Below the pieces are notes generated by a model. It was given only the letters and a program-made list of their open reading frames with translations. It did no database searches and was not told the DNA's origin. From contig NZ_CP109131.1 in the NCBI RefSeq assembly GCF_035917995.1, forward strand, positions 5,208,001 through 5,272,000: a DNA stretch of 64,000 nt, given 5' to 3'. Source of the DNA: Streptosporangium sp. NBC_01755. Lineage in GTDB: Bacteria > Actinomycetota > Actinomycetes > Streptosporangiales > Streptosporangiaceae. Below, piece by piece: positions 18,653 to 27,918 of the stretch. The position numbers and the translations under genes are program-made. Position 1 is the first letter of the stretch. Each line of letters begins with the position of its first letter.

Positions 18653-21394
18653 GTGAGCACACAGAGGATCCAAGCCGCGGGCAGCGGCCTACGCCCGCGG
18701 AACTGGCGGGTGAGGCGGCGCCTTGTCGCGCTCATCCTGGTGCCCACGATCGCCGCGGTGCTGCTCGGCGGGGTCCAGGTGCTCGCCTCGATGAGTGCCT
18801 CGAACGACTACCGGCGGATCAACGACCTGGCCCGGCTCTCCGGCCACGTCGGCGCGCTCACCCACGAACTGGCCAAGGAACGTGACCACACCGCCTGGTT
18901 CATCGCCCTCGGCCGCCCCGCGAGCGGGGTGAAGAACGTGCGGGCCCAGATGGACCTGGTCGACGGTGCCGTGACACGCGTTCGCGAGAGCGGTGCCCTG
19001 CTCGGCAGGGAGGTGAGCGGCCGTACCCGGGACGAGGTCGAGACCGCGATCACCCGCCTGGACGACCTCCCCCCGTTGCGTACCCAGGCCCTGGGGTCGA
19101 CGCTGCTACCCGACGCGGCCATCGCCGCCTACACCCCGGTCATCGCCGATCTGATCTCCCTCCACGACGAGCTCGGCAAGGGCACCGCCGACGACGTCCT
19201 GTTCGGCCAGGCCCTGACCCTGGACGCGCTCGCCCGCGCCAAGGAGGCGGTCTCGTTCCAGCGGGCGCTGCTGACCGTGGTGCTGGTGGCGGGGCGGTTC
19301 GAGCAGGAGCAGATGGAGCAGTTCCTCGGCGCGCTCTCCACGGAACGCAACGAGAGGAAGGCCTTCGCCGCCGAGGCCGGAAGCCGGGACCGCCGCCTCT
19401 TCGACGAGGCGGTCAACGGCCGTACCGCCGACCGCGCCGAGTTCCTCCGCGAGCTGGTCCTGCTCCGCGTGGCCTCCGGCGTCTCGCTGAAAGGGCTGGA
19501 CCCGGCGGAGAAGGACGACGCCGAGGAGTGGTTCGATGCGGCCACCGTCGTCGTCGACCAGATGCGCGGGGTCGAGGAACGGCACGCCCGGGACATCGTG
19601 GTACGCAGCCAGCAGCTCGGTGACGCCGAGCAGAGCCGCGCCCTGATGGTCGCCATGGCCGTCGTCACCCTGCTGGCGCTCGTGCTGGTGATCACCATCT
19701 GGGTGGCGCGCTCGCTGGTCAGCCCGCTACGGCGGCTGCGCGGGGAGGCGTTGGAGGTCGCCGGGGAGCGGCTGCCCGCGTACGTCCAGCGGGTCCGCGA
19801 GTCGCGCGAGGGGGAGGTCGTCGCGGACGTGCCGCCGATCGGGGTGCTGTCCCGAGACGAGATCGGCGAGGTCGCCAGGGCGTTCGACGAGGTACTCAGG
19901 GAGGCGGTGCGGCTGGCGGGCGACGAGGCCAAGTTGCGGAACACGGTGAACGCGATGTTCGTCAACCTCTCCCGGCGGAGCCAGAACCTGGTGGAACGCC
20001 AGCTCAGCCTGGTCGAGCGGCTGGAGCGCGGCGAGCGCGACGACCAGCGGCTGGCGGACCTGTTCAAGCTCGACCACCTCGCCACCCGCATGCGCCGCAA
20101 CAGCGAGAACCTGCTCGTCCTCGCCGGGCAGGAGGTGGCACGGCGCTGGAGGCAGCCTGTCGAGCTGATGGACGTGGTCAGGGCCGCGCTGTCGGAGGTG
20201 GAGAACTATGAGCGGGTGACGAACCGGGTCCAGTCGGAGGTCGCCGTCGAGGGTCCCGCGGTGAGCGACGTGGTCCACCTGCTGGCCGAGTTGGTGGAGA
20301 ACGCCGTCTCGTTCTCGCAGACGAACACCAGGGTCACGGTGTCCAGCAGCCGGATCGAGGGCGGCGGTGTGATGGTCTCGGTGACCGACCAGGGCATCGG
20401 TATGACGCCGGACGAGCTCTCCCAGGCCAACTGGCGGCTGGCCAACCCGCAGGCCGCCGACGCGTCGGTCGCCCGCCACATGGGTCTGTTCGTGGTCGGC
20501 CGCCTCGCGGTCAAGCACGACATCCGGGTCCGGCTCCGCCACCAGGAGTCCGGCCTGACCGCGATGATCCTCCTCCCGGAGACGCTCCTCGTCACGCCGC
20601 CCGACGCGCCCCAGCAGGTCGGCTACCCGCAACTCTCCGGCGCCCTCCCCGCGGGTGTCTCGCCCTTTACCGGCCCGTCGTTCCCCGCCGGTGCCGAGGG
20701 CCTGTCCCGGAGGGCCCCCGTGCTCGCGGCCCCCACCGCGCAGGTCCCCGCACAGGCATCCCCCGCACCCGGGTGGGACAGGCGGCCGGACGCGAACGCG
20801 CCGAGCGTGTGGAGCCCGCCCGTGGAGCGGTCCCGCTCGCGGGGGGAGTTCCCAGAGCCGGACTCCGGCCTCTTCGGCAGCCTTCCCGGCCCGCTCGACT
20901 CCTTTCCAGGTCAGGTTCCGGCGGACGGGACAGGGCCGCTGCCCAGGATGGGGGCCTCGCCGCCGGCACAGCGGGACGAGTTCCTGCCGATCTTCGCCTC
21001 GGTCGAGTCCGCCTGGTTCAGGATCGCCGCCTCCTCCGGAGAACCCGGCGCGGAGCCAGACGGTTCCGCTGCCGCGGCCCCTGGCGACCCCGTCCCGGGG
21101 AAACTCCGGGACGAGCCCGAAGCGTGGTCCTCGCCAGGTGACGGAGGCTGGCAGGCCGCCCAGGCGGCGAGCGCCCCCGCACACGGCGGTACGACCGCGG
21201 CCGGCCTGCCCAGGCGCACTCCCAAGGCCAACCTGGTGCCCGGCTCCGTGGCGCCGCTCGCGCGGGCACAGTCGCACCCGGAACCGGGCGCGGCCCCGGC
21301 CCCGGTCTCGGCCGAGCGGCTCCGCGACCGGATATCGAGCTTCCAGCAGGGCGTGCACAGGGCGCGCAACGAGCTCTCGAACGGGGATCGGTAG
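18653..21394 (+). CDS. cvnA: Second sensor histidine-kinase-like protein CvnA (reduced conservon)
   Basis: 913 residues with the CvnA plan: NWRVRRRL then TM1, NIT-type sensor region, TM2 (MVAMAVVTLLALVLVITIWV), HAMP, dimerisation helix FKLDHLATRMRRNSENLLVL, HATPase_c (ELVENAVSF, DQGIGM, MGLFVVGRLAV) and a Pro/Ala-rich tail carrying DEFLPIFASVESAWF, GLPRRTPKANLVPG and RDRISSFQQGV. The GTG at 18653 has GAGAGG nine bases upstream; the GTG at 18587 is less likely because it falls in the putative promoter word. It is followed by a cvnC gene only; no cvnB or cvnD is present. Confidence 0.9.
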   Translation: MSTQRIQAAGSGLRPRNWRVRRRLVALILVPTIAAVLLGGVQVLASMSASNDYRRINDLARLSGHVGALTHELAKERDHTAWFIALGRPASGVKNVRAQMDLVDGAVTRVRESGALLGREVSGRTRDEVETAITRLDDLPPLRTQALGSTLLPDAAIAAYTPVIADLISLHDELGKGTADDVLFGQALTLDALARAKEAVSFQRALLTVVLVAGRFEQEQMEQFLGALSTERNERKAFAAEAGSRDRRLFDEAVNGRTADRAEFLRELVLLRVASGVSLKGLDPAEKDDAEEWFDAATVVVDQMRGVEERHARDIVVRSQQLGDAEQSRALMVAMAVVTLLALVLVITIWVARSLVSPLRRLRGEALEVAGERLPAYVQRVRESREGEVVADVPPIGVLSRDEIGEVARAFDEVLREAVRLAGDEAKLRNTVNAMFVNLSRRSQNLVERQLSLVERLERGERDDQRLADLFKLDHLATRMRRNSENLLVLAGQEVARRWRQPVELMDVVRAALSEVENYERVTNRVQSEVAVEGPAVSDVVHLLAELVENAVSFSQTNTRVTVSSSRIEGGGVMVSVTDQGIGMTPDELSQANWRLANPQAADASVARHMGLFVVGRLAVKHDIRVRLRHQESGLTAMILLPETLLVTPPDAPQQVGYPQLSGALPAGVSPFTGPSFPAGAEGLSRRAPVLAAPTAQVPAQASPAPGWDRRPDANAPSVWSPPVERSRSRGEFPEPDSGLFGSLPGPLDSFPGQVPADGTGPLPRMGASPPAQRDEFLPIFASVESAWFRIAASSGEPGAEPDGSAAAAPGDPVPGKLRDEPEAWSSPGDGGWQAAQAASAPAHGGTTAAGLPRRTPKANLVPGSVAPLARAQSHPEPGAAPAPVSAERLRDRISSFQQGVHRARNELSNGDR

Positions 21395-21396
21395 CC

Positions 21397-21807
21397 GTGC
21401 GGGCCGACAACTCCGACGGTGGGCAGGACAGGCGCTTCGGGGACGAGCCGGAGTACGGCGAGCCGGTCGAGGAGGAGAGCTCGCTGGTCCGGATGTACGC
21501 CGTGACCGGAGGGCGGATCGTGCCGAGCGCCAAGCTCGCCATGGAGGCGATGGTCTCGACCTCGACCACGGCCCAGCTCGGCCTGTCCTACATCCGGGAG
21601 TATCGCCTCATCAGCGATCTGTGCCGCCGGGTCCGCTCGGTCGCGGAGATCTCCGCCCTCCTGGGCGTCCCCCTCGGTGTGACCCGTGTCCTGGTCTCCG
21701 ACATGGAGTCCGAGGGCCTGGTGCGGATCCACCACCCCAAGGTCGACGCGGCGGGCCCCGGTCCCGACATTCTCGAACGCGTCCTCAGCGGCCTCGACCA
21801 GATCTGA
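21397..21807 (+). CDS. cvnC: DUF742 protein CvnC of the reduced conservon
   Basis: 136 residues with the DUF742 core: VRMYAVTGGRIVPSAKL, RSVAEISALLGVPLGVTRVLVSDMESEGLVRIHH, and LERVLSGL at the end. It starts with GTG two bases after cvnA2. Its 3' end lacks the dual-coding overlap that begins cvnD in the three full conservons, and the next gene is convergent, so cvnD was lost or never present here. The product could serve a CvnD from another conservon. Confidence 0.88.
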   Translation: MRADNSDGGQDRRFGDEPEYGEPVEEESSLVRMYAVTGGRIVPSAKLAMEAMVSTSTTAQLGLSYIREYRLISDLCRRVRSVAEISALLGVPLGVTRVLVSDMESEGLVRIHHPKVDAAGPGPDILERVLSGLDQI

Positions 21808-21859
21808 GGCCGGTCGGGGCCGGTCGGGGCCGGTCGCGGGGCCCGCCGGGGACGGCGGG
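21808..21859. terminator. Convergent intergenic region with 10-bp repeats and a short hairpin
   Basis: GGCCGGTCGG-type units are repeated three times after cvnC2, followed by CCCGCC (21842-21847) facing GGCGGG (21854-21859). It lies between two convergent genes and may end transcription from both sides, though no T-run is seen. Confidence 0.4.
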
Positions 21860-22819
21860 TCAGCTCGGGGCGAGCCACCACCGGGCGGCGACGAGCTCGG
21901 CCACCAGGGTCTCGGTCAGGAGCGCCACGTCGGGATCGTCGTCGTGGCGGTAGCGGATGGAGGCCTTGGCGCCGGGAAGGTCGCCGCCGACGGTCAGGAC
22001 CGTGGAGCCGCGCTGCCGAATCCACTCCATGGCCTGCTCGTCGTAGCGGGAGCCGGGGAACAGGATGGCGCGGTAGTCGAGGGTCTTGGTGAGGTAGACG
22101 TCCACATGGGCCCAGTCACCGGTCTCGCACGCGTCGGCGGCCCTGCGTGGTCCCTCCCGGAACATCAGGGCCGACTGCTCGGCGGAGGACAGGTGCTCGG
22201 CGGGGGCGATCGTGTAGACGCCGTGCGGGCCGTCGAGCAGTGCCGCCGCCGGTTCCAGCCACTCGCCGCGGCGCTCCAGCAGATCGGCGGTGGCCTCGGC
22301 TGTACGGCGGAGTAGCGCGGGCACATCCCCGCCGGAGGCGGTGAGGCGGTTTCCGAGTGCCAGGAGCAGGGCGAGGGTGTGCTGGAAGGTCCGGCAGGCC
22401 ACGCCACCGCGCTCCTCGCCGGCCAGCATCAAGGCCACCAGGTCGGCGCCCTCGGTGACCGGCGAGCCCGGCACGTTGGTCAGCGCGACGACGAAGGACC
22501 GGCCACGGTGGCGGGCGAGGGCGTCGAGGGTCTCCCTGCTGCCACCGGTGGCGGAGATGGCGACCACCAGGGTGTCCGGGCTCGGCGGGTAGGTCAGGGC
22601 GGCGGAGGCGTACTCGGCCACCGCGTCCACTCCGGCCGCCCGCAGGCGCAGCGCGGCCACCCGGGCGGCGTACCGGGAGCTGCCCATGCCGAGGAAGACC
22701 ACCCGCCGTATCCCGGAGGGAATTCCGGGATACGGGTCGTCGGCCTCCAGCGCGCTTGCCAGGCCGGTCAGCGCGGCCGGCTTGGCCTCCAGATCGGCGA
22801 GGTACAGCTCGGGAATCAC
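21860..22819 (-). CDS. SIS-domain sugar isomerase/deaminase-like protein
   Basis: 319 residues with two SIS subdomains, as in the isomerase half of GlmS and in AgaS/FrlB-type enzymes. The first has VVFLGMGSSRYAARVAALRLRAAG and VVAISATGGSRETLDAL; the second has VYTIAPAEHLSSAEQSALMFREGPRRAADACETGDWAHVD, where the conserved glutamates of GlmS-like domains would fall. GTG at 22819 has AAGGAGAG just upstream; an ATG at 22849 that overlaps the preceding gene (ATGA) is an alternative adding ten residues. Paired with an amino-sugar-kinase-like gene, it probably isomerises or deaminates a phosphorylated amino sugar (inferred). Confidence 0.85.
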   Translation of the reverse strand: MIPELYLADLEAKPAALTGLASALEADDPYPGIPSGIRRVVFLGMGSSRYAARVAALRLRAAGVDAVAEYASAALTYPPSPDTLVVAISATGGSRETLDALARHRGRSFVVALTNVPGSPVTEGADLVALMLAGEERGGVACRTFQHTLALLLALGNRLTASGGDVPALLRRTAEATADLLERRGEWLEPAAALLDGPHGVYTIAPAEHLSSAEQSALMFREGPRRAADACETGDWAHVDVYLTKTLDYRAILFPGSRYDEQAMEWIRQRGSTVLTVGGDLPGAKASIRYRHDDDPDVALLTETLVAELVAARWWLAPS

Positions 22820-22845
22820 GTGCTCTCCTTCATCGGTTCCAACGG

Positions 22846-23871
22846 TCATCGGTAGCGCGACCGCAGCACGCCCATCGGGGCGTAGCGCCAGCGGGGAAGG
22901 TGCCGGGCGGCGTATACCAGCTCGCGGCACTCCTGCTCGATCTCGAAAGGGCGCAGCAGGGAACGGTCCAAAAGGGTGGCGTGCCCCAACTCGGCCAGGC
23001 GTCCCAGGTAGGCCGACTCCAGGGTGGCGCGGGCCGCGACGGCCCACTCGGCGATCATCGCGGGGTCGGCGTCGCGGCGCCTGACCGCGACCTGACCGAC
23101 GTGTTCGAGGCTCGTGGTGAGCTGGGCGAGGTCGCGGGCGGCGGGCTGGAAGGGGTTGGCGTCCGCGACGGTCGGGTTGCCGTCGAAGTCGATCACCGCG
23201 TACCCGTCCCGCCAGCGGAGCATCTGGCCGACGTGCAGGTCGCCGTGGATGCGGATCAGCGGGGTGGCGCCCGTGGCGGCCGGCGGTGCCAGTTCGGCGC
23301 GGAGTGCGCCGGCGTGGGCCGCGAGCCACTCGCCGTCCTCGCCGTCGGTCAGTGCCAGCGCCTCCTCCAGCGCCTCGCCGGCCCGGAGTGACCACGGGCC
23401 CTCCGCCGTCCGTACCGGGTCGGGGAAGGTCGTCGACGGGGTCGCCATCGCCGCGTGCAGGTCGGCCGAGAGGACGCCCAGGTCGGCGGCGAAGGAGGTC
23501 CCGAAGGAGACGGCCTCGTCCACGCACCACTCCCAGCCGTCCCTCGCTTCGGGGAGGTAGGCGGTGACGAGGGCGAGCAGCGTCTCGGAGCCGTCGTCCG
23601 CGCGCCGGGAGAGGGACGCGTAGGGCGTGGCGGTCGCGGTGAAGCCGACCGATGTCAGGTGCGCGAACACGTCGGGCGCGGGCGCCGGGAGCGGTACGGG
23701 CGGGGTGAGCCATTTGACAACCACCCTCTCGCCGACGACCACCGAGTGGTTGGTCTGGTCGACGTCGAACCCTCGCTCACCCGTCCGGGCACCCCTGTCG
23801 ATCAATGACAATTGAGTGTCGGTTGAGAAAACCGGGACAGCCGGGTCGGGAAGCGGATGGAACCGGCGCAC
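22846..23871 (-). CDS. Maltokinase / glucosamine-kinase-family sugar kinase
   Basis: About 340 residues of the aminoglycoside-phosphotransferase-like fold. An N-terminal cap leads to VVVKW (nucleotide-binding Lys), and the C-lobe has the Brenner motif IHGDLHVGQ and the metal-binding YAVIDFDGNP. HGDxHxGQ is typical of maltokinases (Mak) and the related actinobacterial glucosamine kinases. The start is uncertain: GTG 23871 is chosen, but the frame stays open to a TTG at 23985 and shorter TTG starts exist; none has a clear ribosome site. Its stop overlaps the possible ATG of the SIS gene, so the two form an operon. Confidence 0.82.
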   Translation of the reverse strand: MRRFHPLPDPAVPVFSTDTQLSLIDRGARTGERGFDVDQTNHSVVVGERVVVKWLTPPVPLPAPAPDVFAHLTSVGFTATATPYASLSRRADDGSETLLALVTAYLPEARDGWEWCVDEAVSFGTSFAADLGVLSADLHAAMATPSTTFPDPVRTAEGPWSLRAGEALEEALALTDGEDGEWLAAHAGALRAELAPPAATGATPLIRIHGDLHVGQMLRWRDGYAVIDFDGNPTVADANPFQPAARDLAQLTTSLEHVGQVAVRRRDADPAMIAEWAVAARATLESAYLGRLAELGHATLLDRSLLRPFEIEQECRELVYAARHLPRWRYAPMGVLRSRYR

Positions 23872-24124
23872 GCTGAAGGGGGAGGTATCCGTGCTGGTCA
23901 GAGCGCTGAGGAGCGCGCTGCTCCGGCCGTCGCCGGCTCGGGGAACCGTGTCGAGCCGGTTCCAGATTGAAGCTGGATTTAACAAGCGGACCCAACTTTC
24001 CAGGGATGATGTCGTGGGAAGTCTTGCTCAAGATAATGTTGACTGCAACACTCCTGGTTTGGTCTGCCGTGTCCCCTACGGCCGGTCTACCCCACTTACG
24101 CTGAATTTCGAAGGAGTAGCGGCC

Positions 24125-25249
24125 GTGTCCCGCACTCGGTATACCCGTAGTCTCCCGGCCGTCGCTTTGACCGCCGGCCTCGCGCTCGCAGTCTCCGCAT
24201 GTGGAGGAGGGGGCGCGGACACCGCCGCACCCGCCGCCAGCGCCTCGTCTGCGCAGCTCAACCCCAACGCCGATCTGTCCAAGCAGAGCCTCACCATCTC
24301 CGTCTGGGACGGCTACACCCCCAAGGAACTGGCCGCCGAGGTCAAGGACAAGCTCAAGACCGACCTCAAGGTCACCCTGCACGACACCAACGAAGCGATC
24401 ATGGCGAAGCTCACCGGTGGCGCCGACACCGGGCTCGACGTTGCCTTCGTCTCCGGTCAGTACGCCCAGGCCCTCAACGAGGCCGGCCTGCTGGAGCCGC
24501 TCCACCCCGAGCTCATCCCGAACCTCGCGAACCTCTATCCCGAGGCCAAGGAGCTCTCCTACGACAAGGGCAATGTCTTCTCGGTTCCCTACACCTGGGG
24601 CACCACCGGCATCTGCTACCGGACCGACCTGATGAAGACCGCTCCGACCAGCTGGAACGACCTTCTCGACCCGCCCGCCGAGGCGGTGAAGAAGGTCACC
24701 ATGATGACCACCGAGCGCTGGCTGGCCCTGCCCGCCATCAAGGCGCTCGGCTACTCGGTCAACACCAAGAACGACGAGGAGATCGCCAAGGTCAAGGCGA
24801 AGCTGCTGGAGGCCAAGCCGAAGCTGCTCGGCTATGACGACACCACCTTCGGCGACAAGCTCAAGAGCGGCGAGGCCGTGATGGTCGAGGCGTGGGACGG
24901 CTGGTGCCCGACCACCGAGGAGAACATCAAGTTCGCGGTGCCGAAGGAGGGCAGCGACCTGTGGGTGGACACCATGGTCGTGCTGAAGTCCTCCAAGAAC
25001 AAGGAGGCGGCACACGCCTTCATCAACTACATCCTGGACCCGAAGGTGCACGGCTGGGCCGCGGAGAACATCCTCTACAAGGTCCCGAACAAGGCCGCCA
25101 TGGACGCGATGAACCCCGAGCTCAAGGCTGCCAACGCCCCGCTGCAGATGAGCCCGTCCGACCTGCTCAAGGGTGAGTCGATCATCGACCTGGGCGAGGA
25201 CTCACTGAAGTTCACCAAGCTCGCGACCGAGGTCGCGGCCCAGCAGTGA
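24125..25249 (+). CDS. Polyamine-type ABC transporter substrate-binding lipoprotein
   Basis: 374 residues. A lipoprotein signal (RYTRSLPAVALTAGLALAVSAC) ends in an AVSAC lipobox, followed by an Ala/Ser linker and a PotD/PotF-like periplasmic binding fold (ISVWDGYTPKELAAEV, VPYTWGTTGICYRTDLM, VEAWDGWCP). The GTG at 24125 follows AAGGAG at the proper distance; the longer upstream frame is leader sequence. It heads a four-gene operon with two permeases and an ATPase. The ligand could be spermidine/putrescine or another cationic compound; sequence alone does not decide. Confidence 0.92.
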   Translation: MSRTRYTRSLPAVALTAGLALAVSACGGGGADTAAPAASASSAQLNPNADLSKQSLTISVWDGYTPKELAAEVKDKLKTDLKVTLHDTNEAIMAKLTGGADTGLDVAFVSGQYAQALNEAGLLEPLHPELIPNLANLYPEAKELSYDKGNVFSVPYTWGTTGICYRTDLMKTAPTSWNDLLDPPAEAVKKVTMMTTERWLALPAIKALGYSVNTKNDEEIAKVKAKLLEAKPKLLGYDDTTFGDKLKSGEAVMVEAWDGWCPTTEENIKFAVPKEGSDLWVDTMVVLKSSKNKEAAHAFINYILDPKVHGWAAENILYKVPNKAAMDAMNPELKAANAPLQMSPSDLLKGESIIDLGEDSLKFTKLATEVAAQQ

Positions 25250-26127
25250 CACGCTCCACCACCTCCGGCGCGTCCGTGCGATCACGGGCGCGCCGATCGC
25301 GTGCCCTGGGAAGGCTCGTCTTTCTGGGGCCCGGACTGACGTACCTGATCGTCCTGCTGCTCATCCCGCTGGCGCTGCTCATCGGCTTCACGGTGTTTCG
25401 CCGGGGACGGTTCGGCGGGGTGGTCTACGAGCTGACGGGGGAGAACTTCACCCGCCTGCTCGACCCCCTCTATCTCGACGTGGTGATCGGCTCGCTGAAA
25501 CTGGCCGCGATCGCCACGCTGATCGCCCTGCTGGTCGGCTACCCGACGGCCTACCTGATCGCCCAGCTCCCGCGGAAGTGGAAGACGATCGCGCTGGTCG
25601 CGGTCGTGCTGCCGTTCTGGACCAACTTCCTGGTGCGCATCTACGCCTGGATCGTCCTGCTGAGCGGTCCCGGGCTGGTCAACAGCACCCTGATGGACCT
25701 GGGGCTGATCGACAAGCCGCTGGAGCTGCTCTACAACCAGGGCACCATCGTCACCGGCCTGGTGTACTCGTACCTGCCGCTGATGGTCCTGCCGCTGTAC
25801 GCGGCGATCGAGAAGCTGGACCCGCAGCTCCGTGAGGCGTCGGCCAACCTCGGAGCCGGGCCCGTCCGCACGTTCGCCTCGGTGACGCTGCCGCTGACCC
25901 TGCCGGGCGTGTTCACCGGTTGCCTGTTCGTGTTCGTACCGAGCTTCGGCAACTTCATCATCCCCGAGCTGCTCGGCGGTGGCCGTTCCATCATGGTCGG
26001 CAACCTGATCAGGGACCAGTTCCTCAAGGCGCGCGACTGGCCGTTCGGGTCCACCCTCGCACTGGCGCTGCTCGCCGTGCTGATCGTCCTGCTGCTCCTG
26101 CAGGCATGGAGTGCCCGACGTGCGTAG
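25246..26127 (+). CDS. Polyamine-type ABC transporter permease (PotB-like)
   Basis: 293 residues with six membrane segments and the permease EAA loop EASANLGAGPVRTFASVTLPLTLPG. The region NFLVRIYAWIVLLSGPGLVNSTLM is typical of PotB/PotH. GTG at 25246 overlaps the stop of the binding-protein gene (GTGA). It forms the first half of the membrane channel with the next gene product. Confidence 0.93.
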   Translation: MTRSTTSGASVRSRARRSRALGRLVFLGPGLTYLIVLLLIPLALLIGFTVFRRGRFGGVVYELTGENFTRLLDPLYLDVVIGSLKLAAIATLIALLVGYPTAYLIAQLPRKWKTIALVAVVLPFWTNFLVRIYAWIVLLSGPGLVNSTLMDLGLIDKPLELLYNQGTIVTGLVYSYLPLMVLPLYAAIEKLDPQLREASANLGAGPVRTFASVTLPLTLPGVFTGCLFVFVPSFGNFIIPELLGGGRSIMVGNLIRDQFLKARDWPFGSTLALALLAVLIVLLLLQAWSARRA

Positions 26128-26893
26128 ACCCCGACTGCTGTACGTCCCCTTCTGGGCGACCTACGTCTTCCTCTACACGCCGATCGTCGTGCTCGTCGCG
26201 ATGTCCTTCAACGCCGGCGAGTCCCCTTACGTCTACGAGGGTTTCAGCCTGGAGTGGTACGGCGTGCTCGCCGGGAACGCCGGCATCCGCGAGGGCCTGG
26301 TCAACACGCTGATCGTCGCGGTGGGCTCCACGGCGCTGGCCACGGTGCTCGGCACCCTGCTGGCCGTGGGCCTGGCCCGCCACACCAGGTCGCGGGTGCT
26401 CGACGCGCTCGGCGTGCTGCCGGCCGTCCTTCCCGACCTGGTGCTGGGCATCGGCCTGCTGGTGTTCTACGCCACGATCAAGTCGACCCTCGGGCTGCAC
26501 TCGGTGCTGCTGGCCCACACGGTGTTCGGCATGGCGTTCGTGGCCGCGGTGGTCCGCACCCGGCTCACCCACGCCGACACCTCCCTGGAGGAGGCGTCCA
26601 GGGATCTGGGGGCGACGCCGTTCACGACGTTCGTCCGGATCACCCTGCCGCAGCTGGCACCGGGCATCGGTGCCGGCGCGCTGCTCGCGTTCACCCTCTC
26701 GATCGACGAGTTCGTCATCGCGTTCTTCACGGCGGCGCCAACCACGCCGACCCTGCCCATCGTCATCTACTCAATGGTCCGCTTCGGGGTCACCCCCGAG
26801 ATCAACGCTCTGGCCACGCTGCTGCTGCTCGTGAGCTTCACCGCGGTGATCGTGACCCAGCGGATGACCCGACTGACGGAGTCGCTGTCCTAA
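26111..26893 (+). CDS. Polyamine-type ABC transporter permease (PotC-like)
   Basis: 260 residues with six membrane segments, a PotC/PotI-like start (LLYVPFWATYVFLYTPIVVLVAMSFN) and EAA loop EASRDLGATPFTTFVRITLPQLAPG. GTG 26111 lies inside the end of the preceding permease gene; GTG 26120 is an alternative. It ends in TAATG, shared with the start of the ATPase gene. Confidence 0.93.
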   Translation: MPDVRRPRLLYVPFWATYVFLYTPIVVLVAMSFNAGESPYVYEGFSLEWYGVLAGNAGIREGLVNTLIVAVGSTALATVLGTLLAVGLARHTRSRVLDALGVLPAVLPDLVLGIGLLVFYATIKSTLGLHSVLLAHTVFGMAFVAAVVRTRLTHADTSLEEASRDLGATPFTTFVRITLPQLAPGIGAGALLAFTLSIDEFVIAFFTAAPTTPTLPIVIYSMVRFGVTPEINALATLLLLVSFTAVIVTQRMTRLTESLS

Positions 26894-27918
26894 TGCTGAA
26901 GATCACGGGTGTCAGCCGCCGGTTCGGTGACGTCACGGCGCTGTCGGACGTCTCCCTGGAGATCCGGCAGGGCGAGTTCTTCGCGTTGCTCGGCCCCAGC
27001 GGCTGCGGTAAGACGACACTCCTGCGGATCCTGGCCGGCTTCGAGTCGCCAGACGAGGGCACCGTCACGCTCGACGGCGACGACCTGCTCGGCCAGGCGG
27101 CCCACCGCCGCCCGGTCAACCTGATGTTCCAGTCGTACGCGCTCTTCCCGCACATGACCGTGGCCAGGAACGTCGCGTACGGCCTGGAGCGGGAGAGGCT
27201 GGGCAGGGCGGAGATCCGCAAAAGGGTCGACGAGGTCCTGGAGAAGGTCGGGCTGGCGGCGATGGCCGGGCGCAGGCCGCATCAGCTCTCCGGCGGCCAG
27301 CGGCAGCGGGTCGCGCTCGCCCGCGCGATCGTCAAGCGGCCACGCCTGCTGCTGCTGGACGAGCCGCTGTCCGCGCTGGACAAGAAGGTGCGCGCGGAGA
27401 TGCAGCTGGAGCTCAAACGGCTGCAGAACGAGGTCGGCATCACCTTCGTCGTGGTCACTCACGACCAGGAGGAGGCCATGTCGCTGGCCGACAGGATCGC
27501 GGTCTTCAACGCCGGCGGGGTCGAGCAGGTGGACGCCCCGGTGGAGCTGTACGAGCGTCCGCGCACGCCGTTCGTCGCCGGTTTCGTGGGGGCCAACAAC
27601 ATCTTCGCGGGCAGGGCCTGCTCGGTCGGCCTGGCCAGCGAGGGGCTCGGCATCCTTCCCGGCACGTCGGGCCTGCCCGACGGCACGCCCGCGCTGCTCG
27701 CCGTACGGCCGGAGCGGCTCAGGCTGGGCGACGAGGGCGTGCTGAGCGGAGAGGTCGTCGACGTGAGCTTCTACGGCGGCGTCTCGCACGTGTCGGTACA
27801 GGTGAGCGGGCGTCCGGAGCCCGTGCTGGTGGCCACCCAGGGGGCCACCCAGGTCCAGGCGGGCTCCGAGGTGACGCTCGGCTGGGCGGAGGGGGACGGA
27901 GTGCTGATCCCTCAATGA
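26893..27918 (+). CDS. Polyamine-type ABC transporter ATPase (PotA-like)
   Basis: 341 residues. Walker A GPSGCGKTT (near residue 36), Q-loop FQSYALFPHM, signature LSGGQRQRVALARAI, Walker B LLLLDEP and switch His in VVTHDQEEAM are intact, followed by a TOBE domain (LAVRPERLRLGDEG). The ATG at 26893 overlaps the preceding stop (TAATG). The open frame further upstream is a shadow of the permease gene. The 3' end overlaps the convergent TetR gene by 7 bp. Confidence 0.94.
   Translation: MLKITGVSRRFGDVTALSDVSLEIRQGEFFALLGPSGCGKTTLLRILAGFESPDEGTVTLDGDDLLGQAAHRRPVNLMFQSYALFPHMTVARNVAYGLERERLGRAEIRKRVDEVLEKVGLAAMAGRRPHQLSGGQRQRVALARAIVKRPRLLLLDEPLSALDKKVRAEMQLELKRLQNEVGITFVVVTHDQEEAMSLADRIAVFNAGGVEQVDAPVELYERPRTPFVAGFVGANNIFAGRACSVGLASEGLGILPGTSGLPDGTPALLAVRPERLRLGDEGVLSGEVVDVSFYGGVSHVSVQVSGRPEPVLVATQGATQVQAGSEVTLGWAEGDGVLIPQ

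Noticed and set aside
21860-23713. Single 617-residue protein spanning the SIS gene and upstream sequence
   Set aside because: The upstream half of this frame is a shadow of the kinase gene, which ends at 22846 in another frame; the SIS gene has its own AAGGAGAG-GTG start.
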